34,461 nt of DNA from Ilumatobacter nonamiensis YM16-303 (GCF_000350145.1 NZ_BAOL01000100.1:1-34461), one strand, 5' to 3'; numbered from the stretch's first letter, positions 15,970-24,331 are shown. Notes: generated by a model from the sequence alone, not told the origin. Translations and numbers: made by a program.

Positions 15970-15975
15970 TAGATT
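15970..15975 (+). promoter_or_regulatory. -10 hexamer of the lipoprotein gene
   Basis: TAGATT ends six bases before the GTG at 15982, so transcription would start at the first base of the start codon. Confidence 0.5.
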
Positions 15976-15981
15976 CGCATC

Positions 15982-16491
15982 GTGGCCATGTCTTCCGACA
16001 CCCGACGCCGCGTCGTTTTCGTGGTCGCAGCCCTGATCATCGTCGCGCTCGTGCTGGCGAGTACCGGCTGTTCGAGCACGAGCGGAAGCGGCGACGACGG
16101 CCCCGAACTCAGCGGTGCGGACTACCCAGAATCGATGAACGAGATCTGCGCCGCCACGACCGACCGACTCGCACGACTGCCGACGCCGCCGGACGAGATC
16201 AGCCGGGCGGACTGGGCCGGCGAGGTGTCATTGGCGCTCCGCGACGAGGCGACGGCATTCGACGAGATCAGCGTCGGCGAGACCCGGCGAACGGACCACG
16301 CGTCGTTCATCGAGAACACGGAGAACCAGTCCGCCCTGTGGATGTCGCTGAGCGAGGCGCTCGCCGGCGACGCCCCCGACGACGTCGTTCTCGGCGAGCT
16401 GACCACCGAAATCGCCGAGCTCACCCTCGGTCGAGACGACCTCGCGACCGAGATGGGCCTGGCCGGATGTCAGGCGCGGGAGGTCGCGTGA
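15982..16491 (+). CDS. Small lipoprotein of unknown function
   Basis: A 169-residue protein that I do not recognise. Residues 8-28 are an Arg-led hydrophobic signal sequence (RRRVVFVVAALIIVALVLAS) and a lipobox ASTGC puts the lipidated cysteine at residue 30. The mature part is acidic and mostly helical, with two further cysteines (C47 in NEICAAT and one near the C-terminus, GLAGCQA) that could form a disulfide. GTG at 15982 is preferred because of the -10 just upstream; ATG two codons later is possible. It is divergent from dnaX and lies 52 bases before a CopC-CopD gene on the same strand. An extracytoplasmic role linked with that protein is conceivable but not shown. Confidence 0.75.
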   Translation: MAMSSDTRRRVVFVVAALIIVALVLASTGCSSTSGSGDDGPELSGADYPESMNEICAATTDRLARLPTPPDEISRADWAGEVSLALRDEATAFDEISVGETRRTDHASFIENTENQSALWMSLSEALAGDAPDDVVLGELTTEIAELTLGRDDLATEMGLAGCQAREVA

Positions 16492-16509
16492 CGCGCTCCG
16501 ATCGCACGT

Positions 16510-16524
16510 TCACACCGAGTGTGA
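16510..16524. promoter_or_regulatory. Palindromic operator before the CopC-CopD gene
   Basis: TCACAC-CGA-GTGTGA has perfect 6-base arms and ends four bases before the -10 hexamer at 16529, so it would cover the -35/spacer region. The regulator is unknown. Confidence 0.5.
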
Positions 16525-16528
16525 CCAC

Positions 16529-16534
16529 TAACCT
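16529..16534 (+). promoter_or_regulatory. -10 hexamer of the CopC-CopD gene
   Basis: TAACCT with nine bases to the GTG at 16544, giving a leaderless or very short-leader transcript. Confidence 0.4.
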
Positions 16535-16543
16535 CGGCGCAGC

Positions 16544-18445
16544 GTGATCACACTCCTGTCATCTTCTCGTCACGAGCGGCGCGACCGCGCCGACGGAAGA
16601 GCCGCGCGCCACGTGCGGCAGTGGGTGGTCGTCGTCGCCGTCACGATCCTCGCCCTGCTCGGTTTCTCGACCGGAACCGCCCACGCCGACAACGAGGTCG
16701 TCAACTCGTCACCGTCCACCGGCGCGGTGCTCGACGTCGCTCCCGACGCCATCGTGATCGGATTCGCCGAGGACCTCGGTGAGGACAACACCATCGCCCT
16801 CGACTGCGAAGCCCAACCGGTCTCCCTGCCGCAGCCCGAAGTCGTCGACGGGAACACCCTCGAGGTCGAGATCACCGGGGCGATTCCCAGCGGCACGTGC
16901 ACCGCTCGGTGGGGCGTGAGCAACACCGACGGCGAGCCGAACGGCCGAGGGGTCATCACCTTCGTCGTCGAGAACGCCGATCCGGAAGGTGGCGTCGCTC
17001 CCGAAACCGGCGCGACCGACCCCACGTCCACCACGTCCCCTCCCACCTCGACCGACGCGGACACGACCGAAGGCTCCGATGCCACGGCGGAGGATGACGT
17101 ACCGGTCGTCGACTTCTCGGTCGCCAGCGAGGGCGATGCCGCGGTGGGGCTGTTCCAGTTCCTGTCCACTCTCGGTATCGCCGTGTTGTTCGGTTCCCTC
17201 GTGCTCATCACCGCGGCGTGGCCCGAGGGCGTCGAGTACCTGGTCACGATCAAGTTCCTGCGCCTCGTGTGGGTGGTGTCGATGGTCGTCACCGTCATCT
17301 TCACCGGACTCGCTGCTGCCGCGGTCACACCCGAAGGAGGCGGCGGACCGTTCAGTCCCGGCACCTGGCTCGACCTGCTCGACGCCGGTTGGTCCGGTCG
17401 CGCCGTGCTGCTTCGAGTCGTGCTGTTGGCGGCGGCCGCCTGGCCGGCGTTCCGGCCGGAGCGGGTCATCGATCCGACGACGCAGCTCGCCGCGCTCGGC
17501 ATCCCCGGGCTGTGCACCGCCCTGCTCGGCATCACCCGCACCTCCGGCGACTGGGTCGCACTCGGTGTCGTCATGGGCATCCTCCACGCTCTCGCCATGG
17601 CGGTCTGGGTCGGTGGCGTCGTGCTCCTCGCTCGGGTGGTCCTCTCCGGACCGGGCGATGAGGACCTCATCCACGCCGTTCGCGGATTCGGCAGAGTCTC
17701 GACGCCGGCGATCATCGTCACCATCGCAACCGGCTTGGTCCAGATGTTCCGCCTCGACGGTGGTGCGTTGTTCCAGAGCGGCCACGGCCGGGTCGTCGTC
17801 CTGAAGACCGTGATCGTGGCGGTGATGATCTTCGTCGCCTTCTCCGCCCGCCAGTTCGTCACCCAACGACTCAACCGCGCCCAACAGATGAGCGTGCCGC
17901 TGGCGGATCGACTCCGTCGCGCGTTCGGTGCCGAAGCAGGCATCGGTGTTCTCACGCTGGCCCTGAGTGCGTGGCTGCTCGCGTTGGCGCCACCGAACAT
18001 CAGCCCGACGTCCTTGATCGACTACGAGGTCAGCCAGACCCACACCGACGAGGCCGGCACCCTCGACGTTCGGATTCGCCTGACCGACAGCCAGATCGGG
18101 CTGGTCGGACTCGAGGTCGAGGTGATTCAGCCCGACGAGGATCTGAGTGGCCTGGCGGTCGTGCTGACGGCTCCCGACAACGACCAGAACCTGTCCGCGA
18201 TCCGTCAACCCGTTCCGCTGACCGAGTCCGGTTTCGCTGTACGTGACGAAGCGATCGGACTCCCGATCAGCATCGCCGGCGACTGGACGATCCAGGTCGT
18301 CGCGAACACGGCCGGCGGACCGGTCGAGAGCACGCCGCAGATCTACCAGGTCACCGACCAGACCGGCGAGGGCTCGACCGACGACGCCACGGATCCGCCC
18401 GCGAGCGCCACCGACTCGACCGAGGCCCCCACCACCGACGCCTGA
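16544..18445 (+). CDS. CopC-CopD domain fusion protein, copper-resistance (YcnJ-like) family
   Basis: A 633-residue exported membrane protein. Residues 27-43 form the signal/anchor segment and cleavage is likely at TAHA (about 48). A CopC-like beta-sandwich covers about 48-145 (ADNEVVNSSPSTGAVLDVAP, ARWGVSNTDGEPNGRGVITFVV), then a Thr/Asp-rich linker (about 148-185), a multi-pass CopD domain (about 195-490) and a C-terminal extracytoplasmic beta domain (about 500-600). In copper-binding CopC the strand reads DGHP; here it is DGEP (residues 129-132), so one copper ligand is missing, and only H47 near the mature N-terminus remains. Either copper is bound differently or the protein has another role. 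It has its own promoter with an upstream palindrome and converges on the ligase gene. Confidence 0.88.
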   Translation: MITLLSSSRHERRDRADGRAARHVRQWVVVVAVTILALLGFSTGTAHADNEVVNSSPSTGAVLDVAPDAIVIGFAEDLGEDNTIALDCEAQPVSLPQPEVVDGNTLEVEITGAIPSGTCTARWGVSNTDGEPNGRGVITFVVENADPEGGVAPETGATDPTSTTSPPTSTDADTTEGSDATAEDDVPVVDFSVASEGDAAVGLFQFLSTLGIAVLFGSLVLITAAWPEGVEYLVTIKFLRLVWVVSMVVTVIFTGLAAAAVTPEGGGGPFSPGTWLDLLDAGWSGRAVLLRVVLLAAAAWPAFRPERVIDPTTQLAALGIPGLCTALLGITRTSGDWVALGVVMGILHALAMAVWVGGVVLLARVVLSGPGDEDLIHAVRGFGRVSTPAIIVTIATGLVQMFRLDGGALFQSGHGRVVVLKTVIVAVMIFVAFSARQFVTQRLNRAQQMSVPLADRLRRAFGAEAGIGVLTLALSAWLLALAPPNISPTSLIDYEVSQTHTDEAGTLDVRIRLTDSQIGLVGLEVEVIQPDEDLSGLAVVLTAPDNDQNLSAIRQPVPLTESGFAVRDEAIGLPISIAGDWTIQVVANTAGGPVESTPQIYQVTDQTGEGSTDDATDPPASATDSTEAPTTDA

Positions 18446-18447
18446 CT

Positions 18448-18462
18448 CACCCCGAAGGGGTG
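18448..18462. terminator. Short hairpin between convergent CopC-CopD and ligase genes
   Basis: CACCCC-GAA-GGGGTG forms a 6-base, very GC-rich stem with a 3-base loop, fully inside the 22-base gap between two convergent stop codons. It lacks a T-run; bidirectional use is plausible. Confidence 0.45.
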
Positions 18463-18467
18463 TGCGG

Positions 18468-19595
18468 TCAGAACAGGTCGGAGAACCGAACCGGTGTGGC
18501 GACGTCGAGTTGATCGAAGCCGCACGACTCCGGACTGCGGTCGGGGCGCCAGCGGACGAACCCGACACCGTGGCGGAAGCGACCGCCTTCGAGTTGGCCG
18601 AACGTGACCTCGGCGACGAGTCCCATCCGGATCGGGACGAACGACAGATCCTTGCCGGCGTTCCAGCGGCTTCCGGCCGACGGGGGCGTCGGCTTGCCCG
18701 CTGCGTCGTTCTCCGCCTTGCGCACCTGCTGCTCCTCCTGCCACGTCGCCCAGTCGACCCACGGGTGATCGATCAGCGCGTCGTCGCCCGCGCGCGGTGA
18801 CAACTCGTCGAGCAGTTCGGCGCGGCGCTTCACACTGAACGACGCCGCGACGCCGACCGACCGCAGGTCACCGTCGCCGGTGTAGAGCCCGAGCAGCAGC
18901 GAGCCGACCCCGTTGCCGTCCTTGTGGATCCGGTAGCCGGGCACCGCGCAGTCGGCGGTTCGGACGTGCTTCACCTTGAGCAACGATCGCTTGCCCGGGG
19001 CGTACGGGCCGTCGACCGGCTTGGCGATCACTCCGTCGAGCCCGGCGCCCTCGAACGCCGAGAACCACTCCTCGGCCTGCGCTCGATCGGTCGACGCGGG
19101 CGTGATCCGCACGGTGTCGTTGACGTCGACGATGTCGAGCAGCACGGTGCGACGATCGACCATCGGATCGTCCATCAGCGATCGGTCGCCGACTGCGAGG
19201 ACGTCGAACGCGACGAACTCGGACGGCGTCTCGGCCGCGAGTCGGTTGATGCGTGACTCGGCGGGATGGATCCGCTGGAGGAGCGCGTCGAAGTCGAGTC
19301 CGTGGTCGCCACCGTCGGGCACGACGATCTCGCCGTCGACGATGCAGCGATCCGGCAGCGCGTGCTTCAGCGGCTCGATCAGTTCGGGGAAGTACCGCGC
19401 GAGTGGTTTCAGCTTGCGCGAGAACAGCTCGATGCGATCCCCCTCGCAGAACACGACGCACCGGAAGCCGTCCCACTTCGGTTCGAACAGCCACTCCTCG
19501 TCCCCATCCGGAATCTTGCGGGACAACTTCGCGAGCATCGGCTCGACCGGAGGTTGCACCGGCAGATTCCAGGGTGTGTCGTCGACCTCGGCCAT
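18468..19595 (-). CDS. ATP-dependent DNA ligase (LigC/LigD ligase-domain type)
   Basis: A 375-residue stand-alone ligase. The adenylated lysine is K40 in FEPKWDGFR (motif I). DGEIV is motif III, GLDGVIAKP motif IV and LLKVKH motif V; an OB-fold domain follows from about 210. It seals nicks using ATP, unlike the essential NAD-dependent LigA. Size and sequence fit actinobacterial LigC, which acts in base-excision repair and as backup in end joining. No ku, primase-polymerase or nuclease gene is next to it. The ATG at 19595 is chosen because the protein family starts here; CAGAAT lies six bases upstream and could serve as a -10, while longer in-frame starts (up to 19790) would run into accD. Divergent from accD. 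Confidence 0.92.
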   Translation of the reverse strand: MAEVDDTPWNLPVQPPVEPMLAKLSRKIPDGDEEWLFEPKWDGFRCVVFCEGDRIELFSRKLKPLARYFPELIEPLKHALPDRCIVDGEIVVPDGGDHGLDFDALLQRIHPAESRINRLAAETPSEFVAFDVLAVGDRSLMDDPMVDRRTVLLDIVDVNDTVRITPASTDRAQAEEWFSAFEGAGLDGVIAKPVDGPYAPGKRSLLKVKHVRTADCAVPGYRIHKDGNGVGSLLLGLYTGDGDLRSVGVAASFSVKRRAELLDELSPRAGDDALIDHPWVDWATWQEEQQVRKAENDAAGKPTPPSAGSRWNAGKDLSFVPIRMGLVAEVTFGQLEGGRFRHGVGFVRWRPDRSPESCGFDQLDVATPVRFSDLF

Positions 19596-19725
19596 CTCCC
19601 GATTCTGGCGCATCCCTGCGACCATCCGCTTCGTTCTCGTCGCGGATCGCTGCGGATTCCGGGCGGAATCGCGACGGGAACACAGGTGGCCGGATGCGGA
19701 CCGGGGCCGTTCGGGTCCACTGCGG

Positions 19726-19731
19726 TAGCTT
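19726..19731 (+). promoter_or_regulatory. -10 hexamer of accD
   Basis: TAGCTT, seven bases before the GTG at 19739. It favours that GTG as the true leaderless start over the ATG two codons later. Confidence 0.5.
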
Positions 19732-19738
19732 CGGGGCC

Positions 19739-21286
19739 GTGACGATGCAAGAAAAGATCGCCGACCTCGCCGACCGTCGGGAGCAGGCACTGCACGCCGG
19801 CTCCGAGCGTTCGGTCGAACGCCAACACGAGAAGGGCAAGATGCTCGCTCGCGAGCGTCTCGACTACTTCCTCGACGACGATTCGTTCCACGAGCTCGAC
19901 CTGCTCGCCCGCCACCGTGCCCACACGTCGGGCCTCGACGACCGGCCGTACACCGACGGTGTCGTCACCGGTTGGGGAACGGTCGAGGGCCGCAAGGTGT
20001 TCGTGTTCTCCCAGGACTTCACCGTGTTCGGCGGCGCGCTCGGCGAGGTGTTCGCCGAGAAGATCCACAAGTTGATGGACCTCGCCGCCAAGGTCGGCGC
20101 CCCGGTCGTCGGCCTCAACGACGGTGCGGGGGCGCGCATCCAGGAGGGCGTGGTCAGCCTCGCCAGCTACGGCGGCATCTTCCGTCGCAACGTGCAGGCG
20201 TCGGGCGTCGTCCCGCAGATCTCGGTGATCCTCGGCCCGTGCGCCGGTGGCGCCGTGTACTCGCCCGCGATGACCGACTTCATCTTCATGGTGCGCGAGA
20301 CCAGCCACATGTTCATCACGGGTCCCGACGTCGTGAAGACGGTCACCGGTGAGGACGTCACCCTCGAGGAACTCGGCGGCGCGATGAGCCACGCGTCGAA
20401 ATCCGGCGTCGCCACGTTCGTGTCGGGCGACGAGAAGGCGTGCCTGGACGACGTCCGGTTCCTGCTCGGCTTCCTGCCGTCGAACAACCTCGAGGAGCCG
20501 CCGGTCGAGGACCTCGGCGACGACCCCGACCGGTCGTGCCCCGAGCTGAACACGATCCTCCCCGATTCGCCGAACATGCCGTACGACATGGTCGAGCTGG
20601 TCGGCCACTGCGTCGATGACGGCGAGTTCTTCGAGTACTTCCCGCACTGGGCGAAGTCGATCATCTGCGGGTTCGCTCGCATCGACGGCAAGCCGGTCGG
20701 CATCGTGGGCAACCAGCCCAAGATCCTCGCCGGCGTGCTCGACATCGAATCCGCCGAGAAGGCCGCACGCTTCGTGCGCACGTGCGACTCGTTCAACATC
20801 CCGCTGATCACGTTCGTGGACGTGCCGGGCTTCCTTCCCGGTGTCGATCAGGAGTACGGCGGCATCATCCGCCACGGCGCCAAGCTCCTGTACGCGTACT
20901 GCGAGGCGACCGTGCCCCGCATCTCGGTGATCACCCGCAAGGCGTACGGCGGCGCCTACGTCGTCATGGACTCGAAGTCGATCGGGTCCGACTTGTCGTT
21001 CGCCTGGCCCTCGGCCGAACTCGCCGTGATGGGTCCGCAGGGTGCGGTCGAGATCGTCTACCGCCGTGAACTCCAGCAGGCCGCGGATCCCGCCGCCCGC
21101 CGCGCCGAGCTCGTCGAGGACTACACCGAGCGCTACGCGAACCCGTACGCGGCCGCCGAACGCGGTTACGTCGACGACGTGATCGAGCCGTCCGAGACAC
21201 GCCGCAAGCTGGTGGCCGGTCTGCGGATGCTCTCCACCAAGCGCGAGGAACTCCCCAAGCGCAAGCACGGCAACGTCCCCCTCTGA
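19739..21286 (+). CDS. accD: Acyl-CoA carboxylase beta subunit (propionyl-CoA carboxylase type)
   Basis: A 515-residue carboxyltransferase of the AccD5/PccB type, with N and C crotonase-like halves. The carboxybiotin and acyl-CoA pockets are marked by GPCAGGAVY (166-174) and AYGGAYVVM (from 402), and the C-terminus RKLVAGLRMLSTKREELPKRKHGNVPL is typical. It transfers CO2 from biotin to propionyl-CoA or acetyl-CoA, giving methylmalonyl- or malonyl-CoA. The biotin-bearing alpha subunit is not in the window. A hairpin terminator follows directly, then an epsilon-like small gene. Substrate choice cannot be read with confidence. With ccr elsewhere in the window this fits propionyl-CoA handling in the ethylmalonyl-CoA route. 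Confidence 0.95.
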   Translation: MTMQEKIADLADRREQALHAGSERSVERQHEKGKMLARERLDYFLDDDSFHELDLLARHRAHTSGLDDRPYTDGVVTGWGTVEGRKVFVFSQDFTVFGGALGEVFAEKIHKLMDLAAKVGAPVVGLNDGAGARIQEGVVSLASYGGIFRRNVQASGVVPQISVILGPCAGGAVYSPAMTDFIFMVRETSHMFITGPDVVKTVTGEDVTLEELGGAMSHASKSGVATFVSGDEKACLDDVRFLLGFLPSNNLEEPPVEDLGDDPDRSCPELNTILPDSPNMPYDMVELVGHCVDDGEFFEYFPHWAKSIICGFARIDGKPVGIVGNQPKILAGVLDIESAEKAARFVRTCDSFNIPLITFVDVPGFLPGVDQEYGGIIRHGAKLLYAYCEATVPRISVITRKAYGGAYVVMDSKSIGSDLSFAWPSAELAVMGPQGAVEIVYRRELQQAADPAARRAELVEDYTERYANPYAAAERGYVDDVIEPSETRRKLVAGLRMLSTKREELPKRKHGNVPL

Positions 21287-21287
21287 C

Positions 21288-21322
21288 AATGTTCGTCGGT
21301 GCCAGTCGCCGATGAACATTTT
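21288..21322 (+). terminator. Rho-independent terminator of accD
   Basis: AATGTTCGTCGG (21288-21299) pairs with CCGATGAACATT (21309-21320) over 12 positions with one G-T pair, 9-base loop, and a T-run of four (21319-21322). It begins two bases past the accD stop. Confidence 0.75.
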
Positions 21323-21343
21323 CGGTGCTCCACCTTCCTCGGA

Positions 21344-21349
21344 TACTCT
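21344..21349 (+). promoter_or_regulatory. -10 hexamer of the epsilon-like gene
   Basis: TACTCT, seven bases before the GTG at 21357. With the accD terminator just upstream, this suggests separate transcription of the small gene. Confidence 0.5.
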
Positions 21350-21356
21350 CACCGCC

Positions 21357-21578
21357 GTGTCACTGAACGATCTTCCTCCCCCGTCGGGTGTGGTGATGTC
21401 GCCTGCGCCCACCGACGAGGAAGCCGTCGCGATCATGGCCGCCACCGAGGCGCTGTGGCCGCGCCCGGTCATGATGGTCGCCGACGACGAAGCGCCCCGC
21501 ACGCGGGCGTGGCGGTTCTCCGGACGCTGGTGGAGCAAGCCCGTTCCGTTCCGCCGGGACCGTCCCTTCCGGCCCTGA
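21357..21578 (+). CDS. Acyl-CoA carboxylase epsilon-subunit-like small protein
   Basis: A 73-residue protein. PAPTDEEAVAIMAATEALWP (from about 16) resembles the single helix of actinobacterial AccE (typical form P(T/S)xEExAAxxAA), and the C-terminal WRFSGRWWSKPVPFRRDRP resembles the trailing Trp/Arg/Pro-rich end. AccE subunits are short, weakly conserved and lie next to accD genes, where they stabilise the alpha-beta complex and raise activity. The position directly after accD supports the call. The GTG at 21357 is chosen because of the -10 seven bases upstream; a longer start at 21312 would lie inside the terminator. The match is to the family pattern rather than to a close homologue. Confidence 0.7.
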   Translation: MSLNDLPPPSGVVMSPAPTDEEAVAIMAATEALWPRPVMMVADDEAPRTRAWRFSGRWWSKPVPFRRDRPFRP

Positions 21579-21628
21579 CCCAATCGAACTGACACGCTCC
21601 CTCGTGCACGGCGTGGAATGATCACGAG

Positions 21629-22741
21629 ATGAACGAGCCCGACGGCGCTCCGATCATCGACGTCACCACGGTGTCCGACACCGAAGCCGTCGTTCACGTG
21701 ACCCGTCCCGGCACGTTCGACGTCGCGGTCCACCGCTTCGACGGTCTCGAAGCCGACACCGACCACCGCCTCGACGTTCCGGCGCCGGTCGGATCGTCAT
21801 ACGACACGGACGTCTTCGCCGTCCCGGTGCGCACCCTTCCGGCCCTGACGGGTGCGCGCCTCTCCGTGCTCGCCACCGTGAACGATGTGCACTTCGGCGA
21901 GCTCGCCGCGGGTCAGATCGACGACCTCGAGATGGGCCCGATTCGACGACCCGAACCCGGCGCCGAGCCGTACCCGGAGGTGATGAACCGCGGCGCGGCC
22001 CACGAGATCGATCAGATCGACGCCGACGCGGTGGTGGTGAAAGGCGACCTGTCGCTCGACGGGACCGACGACGAGTTCGCGGCGTTCGAGCGGTGCTACC
22101 GGGAACCCTTCGGTGACCGCTTGCACGTCGTGCGCGGCAACCACGACGGATACCGCCATCAATCGGACTACGCAGGCGACCAGCACATCGACCTCGACGG
22201 CGTGACGATCGCACTGATCGACACGGTGATCCCCGGTGCCACCACCGGCGACTTCACCATCGAACAAGCCGACTGGCTCGACGCGCTCGCCTCCGTATCG
22301 ACGCAACCGGTGTTCGCCATGGGCCACCACCAGCAATGGATCGCGGGACCCGGCACCGACCCGCGCGATGCGAAACGCAGCGAGGACTACTTCGGCCTCC
22401 ATCCGGACGCCAGCGACCGTCTCGATGACGTGTGTGCGCGCCGGAACTCGATCGTCGCGTATGCCGCGGGCCACACGCATCGTCACCGGCTGAGAGCGAT
22501 GACCCGGTCCGGTGTCCCGAGCATCGAGATCGGTTGCACGAAGGACTTCCCCGGTACGTGGGCCGAGTACCGGGTCCACGACGACGGGATCATGCAGGTC
22601 GTGCACCGCGTCTCGTCCCCCGAGGCGTTGGCCTGGAGCGAATCGTGCCGCGGTCTGTACTCCGACTTCGACATCGACTACGCGACCTACGCGCTCGGCA
22701 CGCTCGACGACCGCTGCTTCGTGATCCCCACGCATCGGTGA
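21629..22741 (+). CDS. Calcineurin-like metallophosphoesterase
   Basis: A 370-residue protein. The dinuclear metal site motifs are complete: D86 and H88 (NDVHFGE), GD at 139-140 (VVKGDL), GNHD at 170-173, GHH at 232-234 and GHTH at 281-284. Residues 1-75 form an N-terminal beta domain (VSDTEAVVHVTRPGTFDVAV), like the fibronectin-type domain before the phosphatase domain in purple acid phosphatase-like proteins. No signal peptide is seen, so it is probably cytoplasmic. The substrate is unknown; class III cyclic nucleotide phosphodiesterases share the motif set and are one option. AATGAT six bases before the ATG is a weak -10 candidate. It stands alone between accE and modA. Confidence 0.88.
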   Translation: MNEPDGAPIIDVTTVSDTEAVVHVTRPGTFDVAVHRFDGLEADTDHRLDVPAPVGSSYDTDVFAVPVRTLPALTGARLSVLATVNDVHFGELAAGQIDDLEMGPIRRPEPGAEPYPEVMNRGAAHEIDQIDADAVVVKGDLSLDGTDDEFAAFERCYREPFGDRLHVVRGNHDGYRHQSDYAGDQHIDLDGVTIALIDTVIPGATTGDFTIEQADWLDALASVSTQPVFAMGHHQQWIAGPGTDPRDAKRSEDYFGLHPDASDRLDDVCARRNSIVAYAAGHTHRHRLRAMTRSGVPSIEIGCTKDFPGTWAEYRVHDDGIMQVVHRVSSPEALAWSESCRGLYSDFDIDYATYALGTLDDRCFVIPTHR

Positions 22742-22781
22742 GGCGTCGCCGTCGTCCCGCCGGGTCGGCGCAAGGCTCCAC

Positions 22782-22787
22782 TACGTT
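22782..22787 (+). promoter_or_regulatory. -10 hexamer of modA
   Basis: TACGTT with nine bases to the ATG at 22797; leaderless or nearly so. No molybdate-responsive site or riboswitch was recognised in the 55-base gap. Confidence 0.4.
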
Positions 22788-22796
22788 TGTCGCCGC

Positions 22797-23543
22797 ATGG
22801 CCCGGATCACGACCGCTCTCGCCACGGCGGCCGTCGTCAGTGTGTCCGCCGTGAGTTGTGGTGGCCCGGACGATGATCCGGTGCTGGTGCTCGCAGCGGC
22901 CTCACTCACCGATGCGTTCGCCACGATGGAGACCGAGTTCGAAGCAGCGAACCCGGATCTCGACATCGAGGTCAGCTTCGGGGGGAGCAGCGCCTTGCAG
23001 GTGCAGGTCGAAGAAGGGGCTCCGGCCGACGTCGTCGCATTCGCCGACGCCTCACCGATGGCCGCACTGGTCGACGACGATCTCGTCGACGACCCCACGG
23101 TGTTCGCGACGAACGCACTGGTTCTCGTGACGCCGGCCGACAATCCCGGCGGTGTCACCTCCCTCGACGACCTGACGAACCCGGATCTGCTCGTCGGCGT
23201 GTGTGCCCCGCAGGTTCCGTGCGGTCGATATGCCGCGGAACTGCTCGACCGGGCGGAGGTCGACGCCTCGCTCGACACCCAGGAGCCCGACGTCCGCTCG
23301 CTCGCCGCCAAGATCGCTGCGGGCGAGCTCGACGCCGGACTGGTGTACGCGACCGACGTCGATGCGTTCCCGGACGAGCTCGAGCTGATCCCGCTTCCCG
23401 ACGGAATCGCCGTACGCGCCGAGTACCCGATCGCGGCGGTGAGCGAATCGTCGCGCCCCGACGACGCCGAGCGGTTCCTCGACTTCGTCCTCTCCGCTGA
23501 GGGCCGGCAGATCCTCGCCGACGCCGGATTCGGGGAACGATGA
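22797..23543 (+). CDS. modA: Molybdate ABC transporter substrate-binding lipoprotein ModA
   Basis: A 248-residue lipoprotein. The signal sequence covers 1-20 and lipobox AVSC puts the anchor cysteine at residue 21. The mature part begins LVLAAASLTDAFATMETEFE and continues with VSFGGSSALQVQVEEGAPADVVAFAD, the family signature whose serines bind the oxyanion; YPIAAVSESSRPDDAERFLDFVLSAEGRQIL is the usual C-terminal end. It captures molybdate (or tungstate) outside the membrane and delivers it to ModB. Its stop codon overlaps the modB start (ATGA), so the three mod genes are translationally coupled. Confidence 0.95.
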   Translation: MARITTALATAAVVSVSAVSCGGPDDDPVLVLAAASLTDAFATMETEFEAANPDLDIEVSFGGSSALQVQVEEGAPADVVAFADASPMAALVDDDLVDDPTVFATNALVLVTPADNPGGVTSLDDLTNPDLLVGVCAPQVPCGRYAAELLDRAEVDASLDTQEPDVRSLAAKIAAGELDAGLVYATDVDAFPDELELIPLPDGIAVRAEYPIAAVSESSRPDDAERFLDFVLSAEGRQILADAGFGER

Positions 23544-24331
23544 GTCCGACGCGACGGCCGCCGTGGATCCTTGCGGTCCTGGCCACGATCGGCGCCGCAC
23601 TGTTCGTGCTCCCGCTGATCGGGCTGCTGGGCGTGACGCCGTGGTCCGATCTCACCTCGCTCCTCACCGACGACGTGGTCACCGATGCACTGCGACTGTC
23701 GCTCGTCACGTCGATCGCCGCGGCGATCCTGGCGACCGTGCTCGGCGTGCCGCTGGCGTGGGTGCTGAGTCGCATCGACTTCCGTGGTCGGTCATTGCTC
23801 CGGGCGATCGTCACGCTCCCGATGGTGCTCCCGCCGGTCGTCGGCGGCGCCGCCCTCCTGTTCGCGCTCGGGCGACGAGGTGTCGTCGGCGAACCGTTGG
23901 CCGACGCGACCGGTCTGGTCCTGCCGTTCTCGACGTGGGGGGTCATCATCGCCAACACGTTCGTGGCGATGCCGTTCCTGGTGATCACGGTCGAAGGAGC
24001 GATGTCGTCACTCGACGGTCGGCACGAGCAGGCCGCGGCCAGCCTCGGAGCGTCGCCGCTGACCGTCTTCCGGCGGGTGACGTTGCCGATGATCGGACCC
24101 TCGCTCCGTGCGGGAATCGTGCTGGCGTGGGCACGGGCATTGGGCGAGTTCGGAGCCACGATCACCTTCGCCGGCAACCTCCAGGGCCGCACACAGACCC
24201 TGCCGTTGGCGGTGTTCGTGTCGCTCGACTCGAACCGTGACGCCGCCATCGCGATCAGCCTGATGATGGTCGTCATCTCCGTCGCCGTGCTGGTCGTCCT
24301 GGGCGGGCGCTGGTGGGGGCGGACGGCATGA
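23540..24331 (+). CDS. modB: Molybdate ABC transporter permease ModB
   Basis: A 263-residue inner-membrane protein with about six membrane segments, starting with PPWILAVLATIGAALFVLPLIGLLG. The EAA loop that contacts the ATPase is EQAAASLGASPLTVFRRVTLP, with the invariant Gly. It overlaps modA by four bases at the start and modC by four bases at the end (ATGA both times). It forms the translocation path for molybdate. Confidence 0.95.
   Translation: MSPTRRPPWILAVLATIGAALFVLPLIGLLGVTPWSDLTSLLTDDVVTDALRLSLVTSIAAAILATVLGVPLAWVLSRIDFRGRSLLRAIVTLPMVLPPVVGGAALLFALGRRGVVGEPLADATGLVLPFSTWGVIIANTFVAMPFLVITVEGAMSSLDGRHEQAAASLGASPLTVFRRVTLPMIGPSLRAGIVLAWARALGEFGATITFAGNLQGRTQTLPLAVFVSLDSNRDAAIAISLMMVVISVAVLVVLGGRWWGRTA

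Noticed and set aside
16709-18568. Open frame of 619 codons on the minus strand opposite the CopC-CopD gene
   Set aside because: No recognisable domain, composition typical of antisense frames in GC-rich DNA.
19655-19670. Palindrome GATTCC-GGGC-GGAATC in the ligase-accD gap
   Set aside because: Arms of six bases in GC-rich DNA, not overlapping the accD -10 or the ligase start region; no second copy found.
19409-21766. Open frame of 785 codons on the minus strand opposite accD
   Set aside because: Low-complexity Asp/Val/His/Arg composition and full overlap with a conserved carboxylase gene.
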